DNA from: Acanthosoma haemorrhoidale
Lineage: Eukaryota > Arthropoda > Insecta > Hemiptera > Acanthosomatidae
Length of the DNA: 64,000 bases
Reading direction: 5' to 3'
Assembly (NCBI GenBank): GCA_930367205.1
Contig: OV884014.1
Location: 115,513,768 to 115,577,767 of the forward strand
Below are positions 24,301 through 35,100 of this stretch, in pieces. The notes under the pieces are model-generated. The model saw only the letters and a program-made list of their open reading frames with translations. It was not told the origin of the DNA and ran no database searches. How positions within the stretch are numbered: position 1 is the first letter of the stretch; every line of letters starts with the position of its first letter. The translations under genes and the position numbers were made by a program.

Positions 24301-25903
24301 AACTTATCAACTTGATCTCTAAATGCAGTCGCCCTAATTTCTCCCGACTCATCAACAAGATCCATGCTGAATAATTTTCCTTCTCCTTTGGCATTGGACC
24401 ATGTCCTAACTGGTGATTTGGACGTGAGACGAACTTTTATTGTCCAGTTGTTTTGATAAGGTGATATACTGGCAATGGGATGCGTTTTGGTAGTTTTCGG
24501 AGAATTATATATGGTTTCATTACTTGAATTACCGAGTCCGTTAAATCCTAAAAAAAAAAATTTCACAAAATTGTATACATTTTAGTCTTTCTCTAGAAAT
24601 ATATATGTATATAGGCCAAATAGTTTATAGTAAAATGATTTGAGTTCTTCAACAGGGTTTTACTGTTGACAATAATAATTAGTTTATAAAGCAAATGACT
24701 AATAATCTACCTTGCTTTCCCTTTGGTGTTACAGGATCTTGAATTCTTGCCTGAACTTGTGGTTGAGGTTTCGTGGCAAGTACTTGAGACGGTGGCTGTA
24801 CATGACCTTGTTGAGCTACACTAGGATCGAATTGAATAGGATTACCTATTTTCATCCCGACCTGAGCTCCATGCATTATTACTTCAAGATCTAATATAAC
24901 CATTATTCGTCTACAAAAAAAAAAAAAAATTTACATAAATAATATAATTAATCTTTAAACTATTAAAAACTAAAATAAAAAAAGTGTGCACATATATTTC
25001 CAGAAGCCTCAGCATTATAGTCATATCAAAGTTGACATACATGTCAAATGGAACCACTTAACGATAGAAATGATGATGATAAAGACAAAAATAAAATCTT
25101 ATTTTGCTTAACACTCATCAAATTTCAACTTTTGTCATTGAACTGAGCTATGCAAGGGTTAGGTAGAGAGGACCGTTAGAAGCTGGGCATAATGAAACAA
25201 AAACCCGGTCGTAACAATTTTTTTCAAATAATATTAACATTAAACAGGTGGTGAGGGTAAACTTTATACAAAACAGTTCTTTGCAATAATATAGATAACC
25301 TGTAGATTGACAAGAGCACGCTATCAAACATCAATATTAAACAATAATGACAATTCTTCGAATAATTCCAATAAATAGTAAAAAAAAAAGAAAGACATTA
25401 ACTTAGAACTTATACACTGCTGAATCAACAATGTGGAAACTTACTTGTCTCCCTTTTCAGCGTTTTTAACTATGCTTGCAACATGATTTGTAACTTTGAC
25501 CACACTATTTTCAACAAGCTGTCCACTAAGTAACATTGGTGTTAAATGAGACGCAAGCATCGCATAGCTATTGAAATGAATTCCATCAGAAATTAAAATC
25601 CTGTATCTCTTGCTGGGGTTGTTACTGGATATTTCTTTGCTGCCCTGCCATTAACAAATGAAATCAAAGTATCTATTAAACAGTTACAGTCCTATAGAAT
25701 TTATGTAGGCAGTCATGAGGGTAAATACTGACCAGAATCTGTAAAACTGGAGCAACAACTTCTCCCCCAGTCATGATGGACTGTAACAAAATTTAATGAG
25801 AACGTTTTAGTTTTATTTACATACATAGTGAGTAACTCATCAACAGTTTAAATAATATTTATTCTGTTACCTCAATAGCGCCTTTTGTTAATTCGTACGA
25901 CAT
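18302..25903 (-). CDS. RPA1: Replication protein A 70-kDa DNA-binding subunit
   Basis: Large subunit of the nuclear RPA heterotrimer, which coats single-stranded DNA in replication, repair and recombination. Coding exons: 25871-25903, 25733-25780, 25445-25644, 24711-24910, 24285-24547, 23704-23908, 22800-22912, 22485-22722, 22239-22396, 22075-22158, 21250-21444 and 18302-18415. These sum to 1851 nt, in phase throughout, giving 616 aa, the family's usual length. Domains: DBD-F (1-105), a Q/P-rich linker, DBD-A (about 165-280), DBD-B (about 285-405) and DBD-C with the zinc finger (Cys478, 483, 497, 500). ssDNA-stacking aromatics are kept: Phe236 and Phe267 in DBD-A, Trp360 and Phe385 in DBD-B. 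Typical stretches are [17 protein letters not shown] and [15 protein letters not shown]. The start [11 protein letters not shown] aligns with the family N-terminus. Exons 7 and 10 need weak donors (GTTGGT, GTTAGT). The last intron is 2.8 kb and holds a large inverted repeat; the others are mostly short. Confidence 0.97.
18416..19725. other. RPA1 last intron, 3' part
   Basis: AT-rich intron sequence next to the terminal RPA1 exon. A small GC-richer patch at 18590-18760 has no recognisable coding content. No RNA gene or element ends are seen here. Confidence 0.5.
19727..21215. mobile_element. Two copies of a 620-bp element in head-on inverted orientation
   Basis: The left copy (plus orientation, about 19727-20350) and the right copy (minus orientation, about 20585-21215) form imperfect inverted arms around a 230-bp centre. 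Shared blocks include ATTGTTGTGATATTT at the outer ends, AATTAGCGGGCATAAAAG, CTGGCCAGTCGCGA, TTTGCCAGAATTC and AACAGAACCTTTAA. A third copy lies at 33186-33880. The left copy lacks part of the middle (the AGACAAGG-GAGCCTTGTT region). There is no coding capacity, so this is a non-autonomous element family of unknown class. Confidence 0.82.
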
Positions 25904-26950
25904 TATCAATTGGGAAATTTTATCTAACAGAAAAGCTGTCAGTAACAACCGACTACGGAATGAAAATGGCGCGTAGACACCCGGCGGGAGTAGGTAGTAA
26001 ATACGGCGAGTGCTACCAAATACCAAAGAGGAATATATCAAAGCAACGCTCTGAAAACCTGTTATGGATTCTGTGATAGAAATGAACCATCTGATTTTGT
26101 CTATTTAAGATGAATTATCGAGTATTAGTTAGAAAAAGTGCATGTATTAAACAAAGGGAAATATTAATTCAACACGAAGGCTTGGCACCCGCTTGTGATT
26201 TTCCGTCACTGTCACAGAATTATATTTCGGTTTGTCCTCTTACAACTAAATAGTCCTGCCTATTTCAGTGCCACAATGGATTTCGATCAGATGACATGTA
26301 GTTTTGCTCTGATGTTAAGCATTCGAAACAAAAAGAAACCTAAACTTGTATTGAGCACACCCCATTGCTAGAACGGAGCTTCTGAAAGGCCAATATTATA
26401 AGATTTACGATGATCTGAAACGATACTCTAAAGGCTGGTCTTCAAATATTCCCAATTTCAAATATTAATTTTTCTATATCCAAAAAGTAATTTTGAAAAT
26501 CAACAACCAGCAATTCACTTTCGAACATGCAAGGTTCGTCGGTTAGGTGACGTCAAGGAAATAGAACAGGTTGCGTTTATTTAACCGTCGCGATTATTTC
26601 GACGCAAGTGGACGAACCTCCATTTAAGTACCGCTGTTCTTTTTTCTGTGACTGAAATCGCAGTATTGACCGTTTTTGATTATTTGTCCCCCCCCCCCCC
26701 CGTTGGTCAAAGTGTTTTCCTACACACACACAGTATTTTTCCTAAATTGTCATTCTTATGTGTACCAAGTTTATTTTAAATTGCATCAGCCATTCCAGAA
26801 TTAAGGTGGACTACACAGGCAGACAAATCCAGTTAAATAGATTTACATTCATTAATATTAATTATTTTATAAACAGAAACAGCTATTTCAAAACAATCAT
26901 TTATAAAGTGTATTAATGAGATCAAGACGATTCGCCTCAAAACAACATAA
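25904..26950. other. RPA1 upstream region and intergenic DNA
   Basis: No gene. The RPA1 5' UTR and promoter must lie in the first few hundred bases. A pyrimidine tract ending in AG (TTTTCTGTTAG, 21 nt before the ATG) could be a splice acceptor for a 5' leader. A C-run (about 26689-26701) lies further upstream. Confidence 0.4.
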
Positions 26951-26959
26951 AAAAATTCC

Positions 26960-27237
26960 TTAAAATACTGTTTTTTTTCGTAGTTAATAGGAAAATAACA
27001 TGAATACAAATCTAGGTGATGGGGCTCACCTTCTGTAAAATACTATTTTTTATTTTTTTATTTCAAAACCTCAAAAAGTATATAATGTACAAAATAATGT
27101 AATAAAATAATTGAATTTACAGATTTCTCCTCTTCCTGCATTTACATGCATTTGAAGGAGTGCATAATATAATAAATTTTGTTGTTGTTAAAAGTACTTA
27201 GGTTCATATTCAACACTAGGTGATGAGGCTCACCTTC
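26960..27237 (-). mobile_element. Poly-A-tailed short retroelement, two nested or adjacent copies
   Basis: Minus-strand copies of a roughly 200-bp element whose 5' side carries the stem-loop AGGTGA-GCCCCA-TCACCT and whose 3' side ends in an A-rich tail. Stem-loop complements occur at 27014-27032 and 27218-27236. The second copy runs 27236 down to about 27045 and includes GCATGTAAATGCAGGAAGAG. Relatives are at 56960-57162, 57858-58065 and 60120-60325. They look like SINE copies or LINE 3' ends. Confidence 0.75.
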
Positions 27238-27362
27238 GACTTGTCACCGTTAACATGCAGCTGTAGAACTAAATCGCTAAAAATGCTGTATTTGTTGCAC
27301 CGTGGCGCTACCTGTTGAGTGTTAAGTAAACTAACTAGTCCTAGCAGGGCTGGTCTTACTCA

Positions 27363-27509
27363 TCAGAAAATTTTTATTTAGTATCAGGTCTTTAGGATCC
27401 CCCAGGAGCTAACGTCTCCAGTCAGTGTCAGGCTTAGTTCTCCCTCCACTTTGGAGTAGTTAGCTCCTGCGGGATCCTGAAGACCTGATACTAAATAAAA
27501 ATTTTCTGA
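27363..27509. repeat. Hairpin element with 57-bp inverted arms
   Basis: The left arm 27363-27419 and right arm 27453-27509 are complementary over 57 bp with about four mismatches, separated by a 33-bp loop. The outer ends read TCAGAAAATTTTTATTTAG. The arms contain GGATCC and AGGAGCTAAC. No coding. It fits a foldback miniature element or a structured RNA; other copies were not seen in this window. Confidence 0.92.
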
Positions 27510-27569
27510 CACAAAACCGCCTTAGCTAGGGCAAGTTAGTTCCTTTAGTGCTCAACAGAATGCGCTACA

Positions 27570-27838
27570 ATGCAACAAAAACGCCAAATATTGATATTTA
27601 GTTTTGCTATTCGCCAACAGACAGCACTACGGTGCAAATAAAATGGCAAATATTGCTGTTTAGTTTTATTAATTACCAACAGATAGTGCTGCATGTCAAT
27701 ATAATAACTAGAAGTTATTTTGTAACTGGTACGTAGTTTTCCCGTTCCTCCATAGATAGCGCCACGGTCCACTAAAACCTCCAAATATTTCAGTTTAGTT
27801 TCACTGTTTGCCAACAGATGGTGCTGCATGACAATTTA
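27570..27838. repeat. Degenerate tandem repeat, about three units
   Basis: Three diverged units each show, in order, CCAAATATT (or GCAAATATT), TTTAGTTT, CCAACAGA and a GTGCTGC-type end. They lie at about 27572-27640, 27645-27700 and 27770-27833. A related piece (GTGGCGCTACCTGTTGAG) lies at 27302. The open frame through it is repeat-derived. Confidence 0.65.
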
Positions 27839-27839
27839 T

Positions 27840-29195
27840 TTACCTCTCTTCTCTGTTTAGTCCAACATAATTCTGGAATGCCTAGAGAAATTTGCAGCTT
27901 GGTATTCATAATACTTACAATCTAGTAAAAATACCGTGGTTAAGAAAACACTTTAACCAGGGGAATAGAGAGGGTGTGAAAATAATTGATAACTGCCAAT
28001 ATTAGTATTAAATTAAATCAATAGTTTAGCAGGGTTGATAAGATGAATGAATAGGAATGCATTCCTACAGTTCCGTTCCGGCTACTAAACCGGTTCTGCT
28101 CCGGAAAGTGGTAGATTCAAAAACTGAGACCAGCGAGCGCAGAATGTGTTACTTGTTAAAATGCTTGATTCAAGCCAAATCTATTTAAAAAAGTCTGCGC
28201 ATTTACATTCTTGTATAATTTTAAGTTAAAATATGAGATAACTTAGATAAAATTTTAGCTCAAGTGTATCATTTGCCTTGGAACATGTTAAGATAAAATA
28301 GAGAAGTATGTCAGCCAAATAAAAATTCATATAGTAGAAAAGTACGCACATACAATTATTGATAAATAGTTTCTCTTAAAAGCTAGTCAACAAGTATTAG
28401 GGAATACGACAATAAATCTGATTCTCTGACTTCGAAATTGTGTTCATAAACTAATACTCTTCGAAATGACATATTCCTGGGCCAACAAAATTTAGGAATC
28501 CCTCAAGTCCATGACATGAAACTTAGGAAAACAGTTTTCATTATTTACTTTATAGACATTAAATTAAGCTGAAGTAATAAATAAATAGATTATTAGGAAA
28601 AAATAATCAGAATACAACAAATATTAAACTTCGTTGAGTATCACCATTTATTCATCCAAATCTTATTAAATAATACAAAAAGATACTAGAAGTAGAAAAC
28701 TACAAATATTACTCAATTCTGTAATTTATAATATATTAAAATAAACATTAAACAATTATACATTTAGAAGGAAAGAGCAAAACTCTGGTAACTATGAATT
28801 TTGTAAAACCCACGAAATTCCTCTCACAATTATTTTTACACTTGTCTTTTATACATCACGTTACATTCCCATAGCAGTTTCTTAAACATTACTTACTAAA
28901 ATATTCACAGAAATATCACTTTCAATATAAAATAAAGATCTCTTGTATATTATTATAGATTATCTAACATTAAATTCTAAAGATTAAAAAATAGTAGTAC
29001 ACAAATAAAATGAAATTTCCTACTAATATCTAAATTAGTGTGCCTATAAAGGGCAGATCTAAGCACGAGATAGCAGTCTCAAAAGGAAACAACAATTAAA
29101 ACACCATCGACACATCTACATTGATTTTTTTTTATGTATAATTAGTACATGTAACAAAATTAAAATGTAACACAAGTGAAGTAGGCGAGCGACCT
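27840..29195. other. AT-rich region downstream of prosaposin
   Basis: Likely holds the prosaposin 3' UTR. An AATAAA on the minus strand at 28647-28652 is a candidate polyadenylation signal about 545 nt after the stop. No other gene was seen. Confidence 0.4.
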
Positions 29196-32100
29196 TTAGA
29201 TCACATCAGTTCCTTTCAACTGAGAATGAAACATTGGCTTTTCTTCGACGTCTGCATTTATGTTCCAGATGTTCTTTTCGCAATATTCTCTCTCCTAAAA
29301 AATTCAAAGAAAAATGAAATTATATATACATTACACATGATGATACTAACCAAATGATTTTCAATATAACAGAAATACATCTTGAAGTTTAGGTCCTACT
29401 AATATGTATCATACTAATATGTCGGTCCAAAGAGGTAATAATTAAATATAAGCTTGTTACATAAGTTTTATCCTCATCAATCTGACAATTCAAAGGCATA
29501 TATTTCAAACTTTTTTTTTTTTTCATATCCCCTTTTTATAAAATTTACTATAGATTCTACAAACAAATTATTCATTATATTTCCTGTGCTTCGCTGCATT
29601 TTATACACATTGCATTGTACAAAAGTATAATGATGTACATTATACGTTAATTTACTGAAATTATTAAAAGTGATGGGGCTCACATTTTTACTAACAACAA
29701 AAACTTAAACTAAATCTTAACCTAATGTTCCTAGACAGTCTTTTGCCATCGATGTGGGACAGGTGATGGGGTCCTTAGTGTTAAACACTAGGTTTATGAG
29801 ATCGAGCTAGAAAATTGAGCTGCATCGAGTCAAAAAACTTGATGTGTCTTCGGTGGATGAACTCACCCACCATGGCACACCAAACAACGGGTGAAGGTCG
29901 GCGTTCTTATCTTATATGTTATACTTCTCGAAAGAGAGGTATGCCTGACTATTTCAAAACACCTTGGATTCTTTATCTTATTACGAACAGGTTAAAAAAT
30001 GATTATGGGAAGTAGTAAAAACATAAAATGTGAACAGTCTGCTCTATTACGCTTACTTTCATGGTTTCCAGTCACAATTCAAAAGCTATTAACGATTTTA
30101 AAAGTTCATAAGGGCACATTACAGACTGTAATAGCAAGTAGATTTTTTATTACCATTTAATAATTAATAAAGAAACATCCCATAACTTTCTGGATATTGT
30201 TGGTTTTCTTCATGTCATTTTTTTTTTTTTTTTAATTAAGAAAATACGATGCCGTTTATAATTGCAGTAATGAAAATTTATTCGGTAAAAAGATAAAGCC
30301 ACTGCTGTCCTTACTTAGACTATATTATTAACTAACTATTGACTATTTTATTATAATATATTTAAACTGCACTAATGGAGGACAATGGTAAAATTTGTGC
30401 TTCATTCGCTTGTCATTTTTTAAATTAACATCCAAATACACCACCCAAATAAGAATAAACGCTGATTCGAAGGTGCATGACAAATATTTGACTAATATAA
30501 ACTATCTACAATAAATAGACGTAAATAATTTTTGCTACAAATAATGTTCATACCTGACACATAATAGCGTGGTCTCTCTTTAGGCACCAATATTCAGGGC
30601 CTTGGCTGCATTCGTCAGATCCACAGGCTCCTACTTTTCGGCAGATGAGCGGTCCAACTGGCAAAGTCCTCAACGCCGACTCTATCTGAGGGGCGATCTG
30701 AGAGATCAAGTTAATGCACTGGAAAAGTTTTGAAAACGGAATTAGTACTGAAAAATATATATGCACGTAGTATAAGACAACTAATTATTAGCGAAAAACC
30801 CTATAAATTGTCTAGGTAATACTTCAAAATATATATGCTACATATTAATTAAACTATCATTACTACATGCTTACAAGATTAGCGTGCTTGCGAGGCAGGC
30901 GTTGACATGCTCTGAGAAGATTGTGATTGAAATCTTCATCAACATCTGGGTCGGTCAATACCGTTTTAAGTGACTCCATAAGGACCTCGCAGGTTAAGCA
31001 CTTTCTTACTGGTTCTACGAGGCAAACAGATGATAAAAAGAAGTATATCAGTAGTACCAGCTCACATAATTATTAAGGCTTAACGCATACAAATCTTGAG
31101 TGGTTAAATTTTGCTTAATGTATTGTGTAACAGTTAAAAATGCTAGTAAACCTGTTTTAAGAATCGAGTGAGTGGTATTTGTTGGGGAAACATTGGAGGT
31201 TAAGGATCATAAAATGTATTCATGAATGATGTTTTGAAGTACATGTATATTCATCAGGCCATGATATCGAGAAAAGAACAATTGTCCTTCTTTTATAACT
31301 ACTTCTTAGGGTTATCATTTTCTTTGGATTGCTAGCGGTACCTTTTTCAGGAATGTCCCTAAATAAGTTAGATGCCCCTAGAGAAGCTATTCGCCATCAA
31401 AAGAAATAAATTTTAATTAACATCATAAGAGATAGATATATCAGGTCGAGTCATAAGTAACTTCCGATGCAGCTAAGTAGAATCTATTGTTTGTATCTAC
31501 CCGCTATGAGTTACCATGAGAACAAGTTTGTGTTTTCACTATATAGACGAGGCTTCAGTTAGTCTTTTGTCAACTGTTTTGTGTGATACATGTTACGTTA
31601 AACTGTTTTTTTTAACCTCTGAAATGGAGAGTCAAAAAGTACATATTCGTCACGTAATGCTTTGGGAGTTTAAACAAGGCAATAGTGCTAGGCCGACAGC
31701 TGAAAAAATATGCAGTGTATATGGTGAAGGGCTAATAACTGATTGGGCAGTTAGAAATTGGTTTGTAAAATTTCGTTCTGGAGATACAACCTTAAAAGAC
31801 GAACTGAGGGCGGGACATCCTTTGACGACAACCTTTTAAAGGCAATATTGGAGCAAAATCCACGTCAATCAACAAGAGGTATAGCAGAAAGGTCGAATAC
31901 ATTACGATCAACTGTTAACCGCCACCTGGAGAAATTAGGAAAAGTCAGCAAGTTAGGAGTGTGGGTACCTCACAATTTCAGTGAACGGAATAAAGATTGC
32001 ATGTCAATCGCCACAAGTCTGCTCTCACAGGTAAAAATTGAGCCTTTTTTAAACAGGATTGTAACAGGCGATGAAAAATGGATTACCTATATGACAATAT

Positions 32101-35100
32101 AGTCCGCAAATGACAGTGGCTTGATAAGGATCAACCACCCCTACCTGATCTGAAAGCAAACATACATGACAAAAAGATTTTAGTGTGTGTATGGTGGGAT
32201 TGTCAAGGAATAATTCACCACGAGTTGTTGAATTTAAATTTAACGATTACTGCGGATAGATATGTTCAGCAGTTGCAAATAGTGCAAGAGAAACCCCATG
32301 AAAAGCGTTCTGCACTCGTCAAAATTAATATAATTTTGTTATTTAATGAGAGCAAAATAAATGTCTGATAAAAAATCGGAAGTTACTTATGACTCGACCT
32401 AATAAATAGTTTATGAAAAGTAAAAACCATGCAAGTTAATGTCTACAACAAAAACATTTATATTATAGTTTGAAAAAAAGAAGAAAATTAATAAAAATTG
32501 TAAATTAAGATAGATTTGATATTTTAAATACTTGTTAATTTCCTTATTATAAATACCTGATGTAGACATACATATACAGTATGTCAAAACATCGCCCATA
32601 AATAAATTTTATGAGATCTGACATCTTTATGCCATCAACCTAAGCCTATTCCATACATACAATAAAATCTAAATTCATGACCACCATAAAATAACTAAGT
32701 ATAACTTAATTGACTATTCACATTCAATGATGGTAACATTAAATAATATGCATTGAAAAAAAAAAAAAAGTCAACCCACTTGGTTAATAATAACTTAATG
32801 TAGTGATAAGTCAAAATTCCTTCGGGAAATTGTGATGGTTGAGTGCTCGGGTATAGGGAACATTTCGCTTAGTTTACAACAGGGGGGGGGGTGTTGATGA
32901 GATCAATTATCACCTAGGTGAGGTTTTATTTTCAGTCGGATAGAATAAACGTAGTGCCTCTGTTGGCTAACCCAGAATTAAGGAAGACGAAGAAGCCCCT
33001 CCTCCACCAATCAGAAATCACAGTCATTGAAAAAACAAAAAGAAACACTTCTGTCAGATCTTAGAACTAGACGGTAGCGGAGACAGAATGTGAATTAATC
33101 AAATTAACAGCCGCATAATATTTTACAAAAACAAACAAAACTACTAAGACCTAATTTATCAAATACAGAAGTGTCAATCAAAGAATAAAATAAGTATTTG
33201 ATGTTGCTTTTGATTTGAAATTAGCGGGCATAAAAGGGTGGAAAACAAGCCGTGGATCATAGTTATGAATGTATGGATATTATTTGCTGCCGTTTTATAA
33301 TATTAATATTTGTCATAAATAAAATCAATGATTAAAGTCAAATACTTTATTATTGTATTTGTTAACTTTAAAATAAGAAAAGTTAAAATATATGAGACAA
33401 CTGGCATTGGAAGAAAGAAGGATGAAAAAATCAAGAAGGCAAAAGACGAGTGTAAAAAATGACGAGAGAGCGGGAAGCAGGCCTCTTTCATTTTGACCAG
33501 CCCATGAGACAAGGCGAGCCTTGTTATCTTTGATCATCCCATGAGACAAGCAGATGGAAGAAGAGAAGAAGGATTGAGATGATAGCAATGAACGTTTACT
33601 GATCGCGTGGAACAACAACGACAAACGAAGAAAAAAAAAGAATTCACAGAAGGACGTAAAAATAATAGTCTGGCCAGTCGCGAGTAATATTAACGTAAAT
33701 TTTAAGTTTAGTTTAACATTGTAATTTTGTCAAAGACGTGCTTATATATAATAAATTTATGAAAAGTTTTGTAAAATCTAATTTTCCTTTTGCCAGAGTT
33801 TTTTTTTTTATATTAACAGAACCTTTAAAACCTCAGATTAATTTAAATATAAACAATATAGATAAAAAACATAATAATACAAATAAAACAACTACTAAAT
33901 TAACTTACTCATGACTAATGCATTGGTGGATTTGGAACAAAGGTTAAGAGCATTGCACATAGCGTCAGGAGTCACATCATCGGCGAGGAGCTCGATCACA
34001 AGGTCTGCGTATTCTTCCACAAATCTTTTGCACTGAGCTGTTACCGACCGTGGCAAGTAGTTGCATATTTTGTACACGCCTTCCTTTATTTCCTCCTGAA
34101 ATGGAAAAAGAATATATATATATATAAAACTATAAAATATGTTTATAGATGTTCGAAATAATCATATCAATAAAATTCACACGAGGGCTGACGACTTCAT
34201 GGGTACTAACAGTAAATTGACAGTTAGTACTTCCGAGCAGCAGTAAATAACTCAGAAAACATTTTGAAAAAAAATAATAGCGATTTTTATACATATAAAA
34301 TGGTTTTAAAACAAGTTTCAAGCCTTTTTTTCTAAGGTTTCTTTACATATAAATATATAGATATTTTATTTTTTTTATGCATTATTAGTACTTTAGTTTT
34401 AGTTCAGATGCGCTCTGGTGTAGTCTTGAGTCTATTTAACATAAAATAAAATAAAAAAATTCTCTCTCTCTCTCTATAAAAATAAATTATAACATCAAAC
34501 CACTGAATATTTATATTTAAAAAAAAAAAAATTTGTTAATTCAAAGATAAAATTTTGATTAATACCTCCGTCTTCTTGTCTTTCAAAATTTTTTCCAGCT
34601 TGGACATGACAAACTCACACAATACACACTGATTGGAATTCTTTAAAGTGTCTTCCGATTCTTCGCTATGGCGAATTTCATTAGTTTCTGAAAAAAATAA
34701 ATAAACCAAAAGAAAATATTGTTAACAAGTTCTTGAAATTGGACTGAAATAATGTCAGAAAATAGAATAGGTAAAATTGAATATACCAATTGATTCGGTA
34801 GGTCGTTTGGTTTTGGGAGTCGCAGGGATACTGCACAATTGAGAATAGACGCAGGTCTCTTCCGAGGTGAATTCTGCAATGATCATGTCTGTGATCGCAT
34901 CCCTATAGCTAGTTATAAACTTAGCGCATTCAGTGGTCAAAGTGTTTGGGAATACATCGACAATGCATAGATCGTCCAAGGCGTCATTAACGTCTTCCTG
35001 AAGTAAACAATAAAATTACAGATAATCACTTGTTTTTTTAATTAATTAAAAAAAATTAGTGAGATAAAAAATCTGGCAGGAATACATTCTTTGTCATCAG

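Noticed and set aside
25963..25973. AAAATGGCGCG about 60 bp before the RPA1 ATG as an E2F or YY1 site
   Set aside because: Match to either consensus is partial and a site this short occurs by chance; no support beyond position.
33303..33624. Overlapping hydrophobic minus-strand frames
   Set aside because: They sit in the third copy of the 620-bp non-coding element; the other copies have broken frames.
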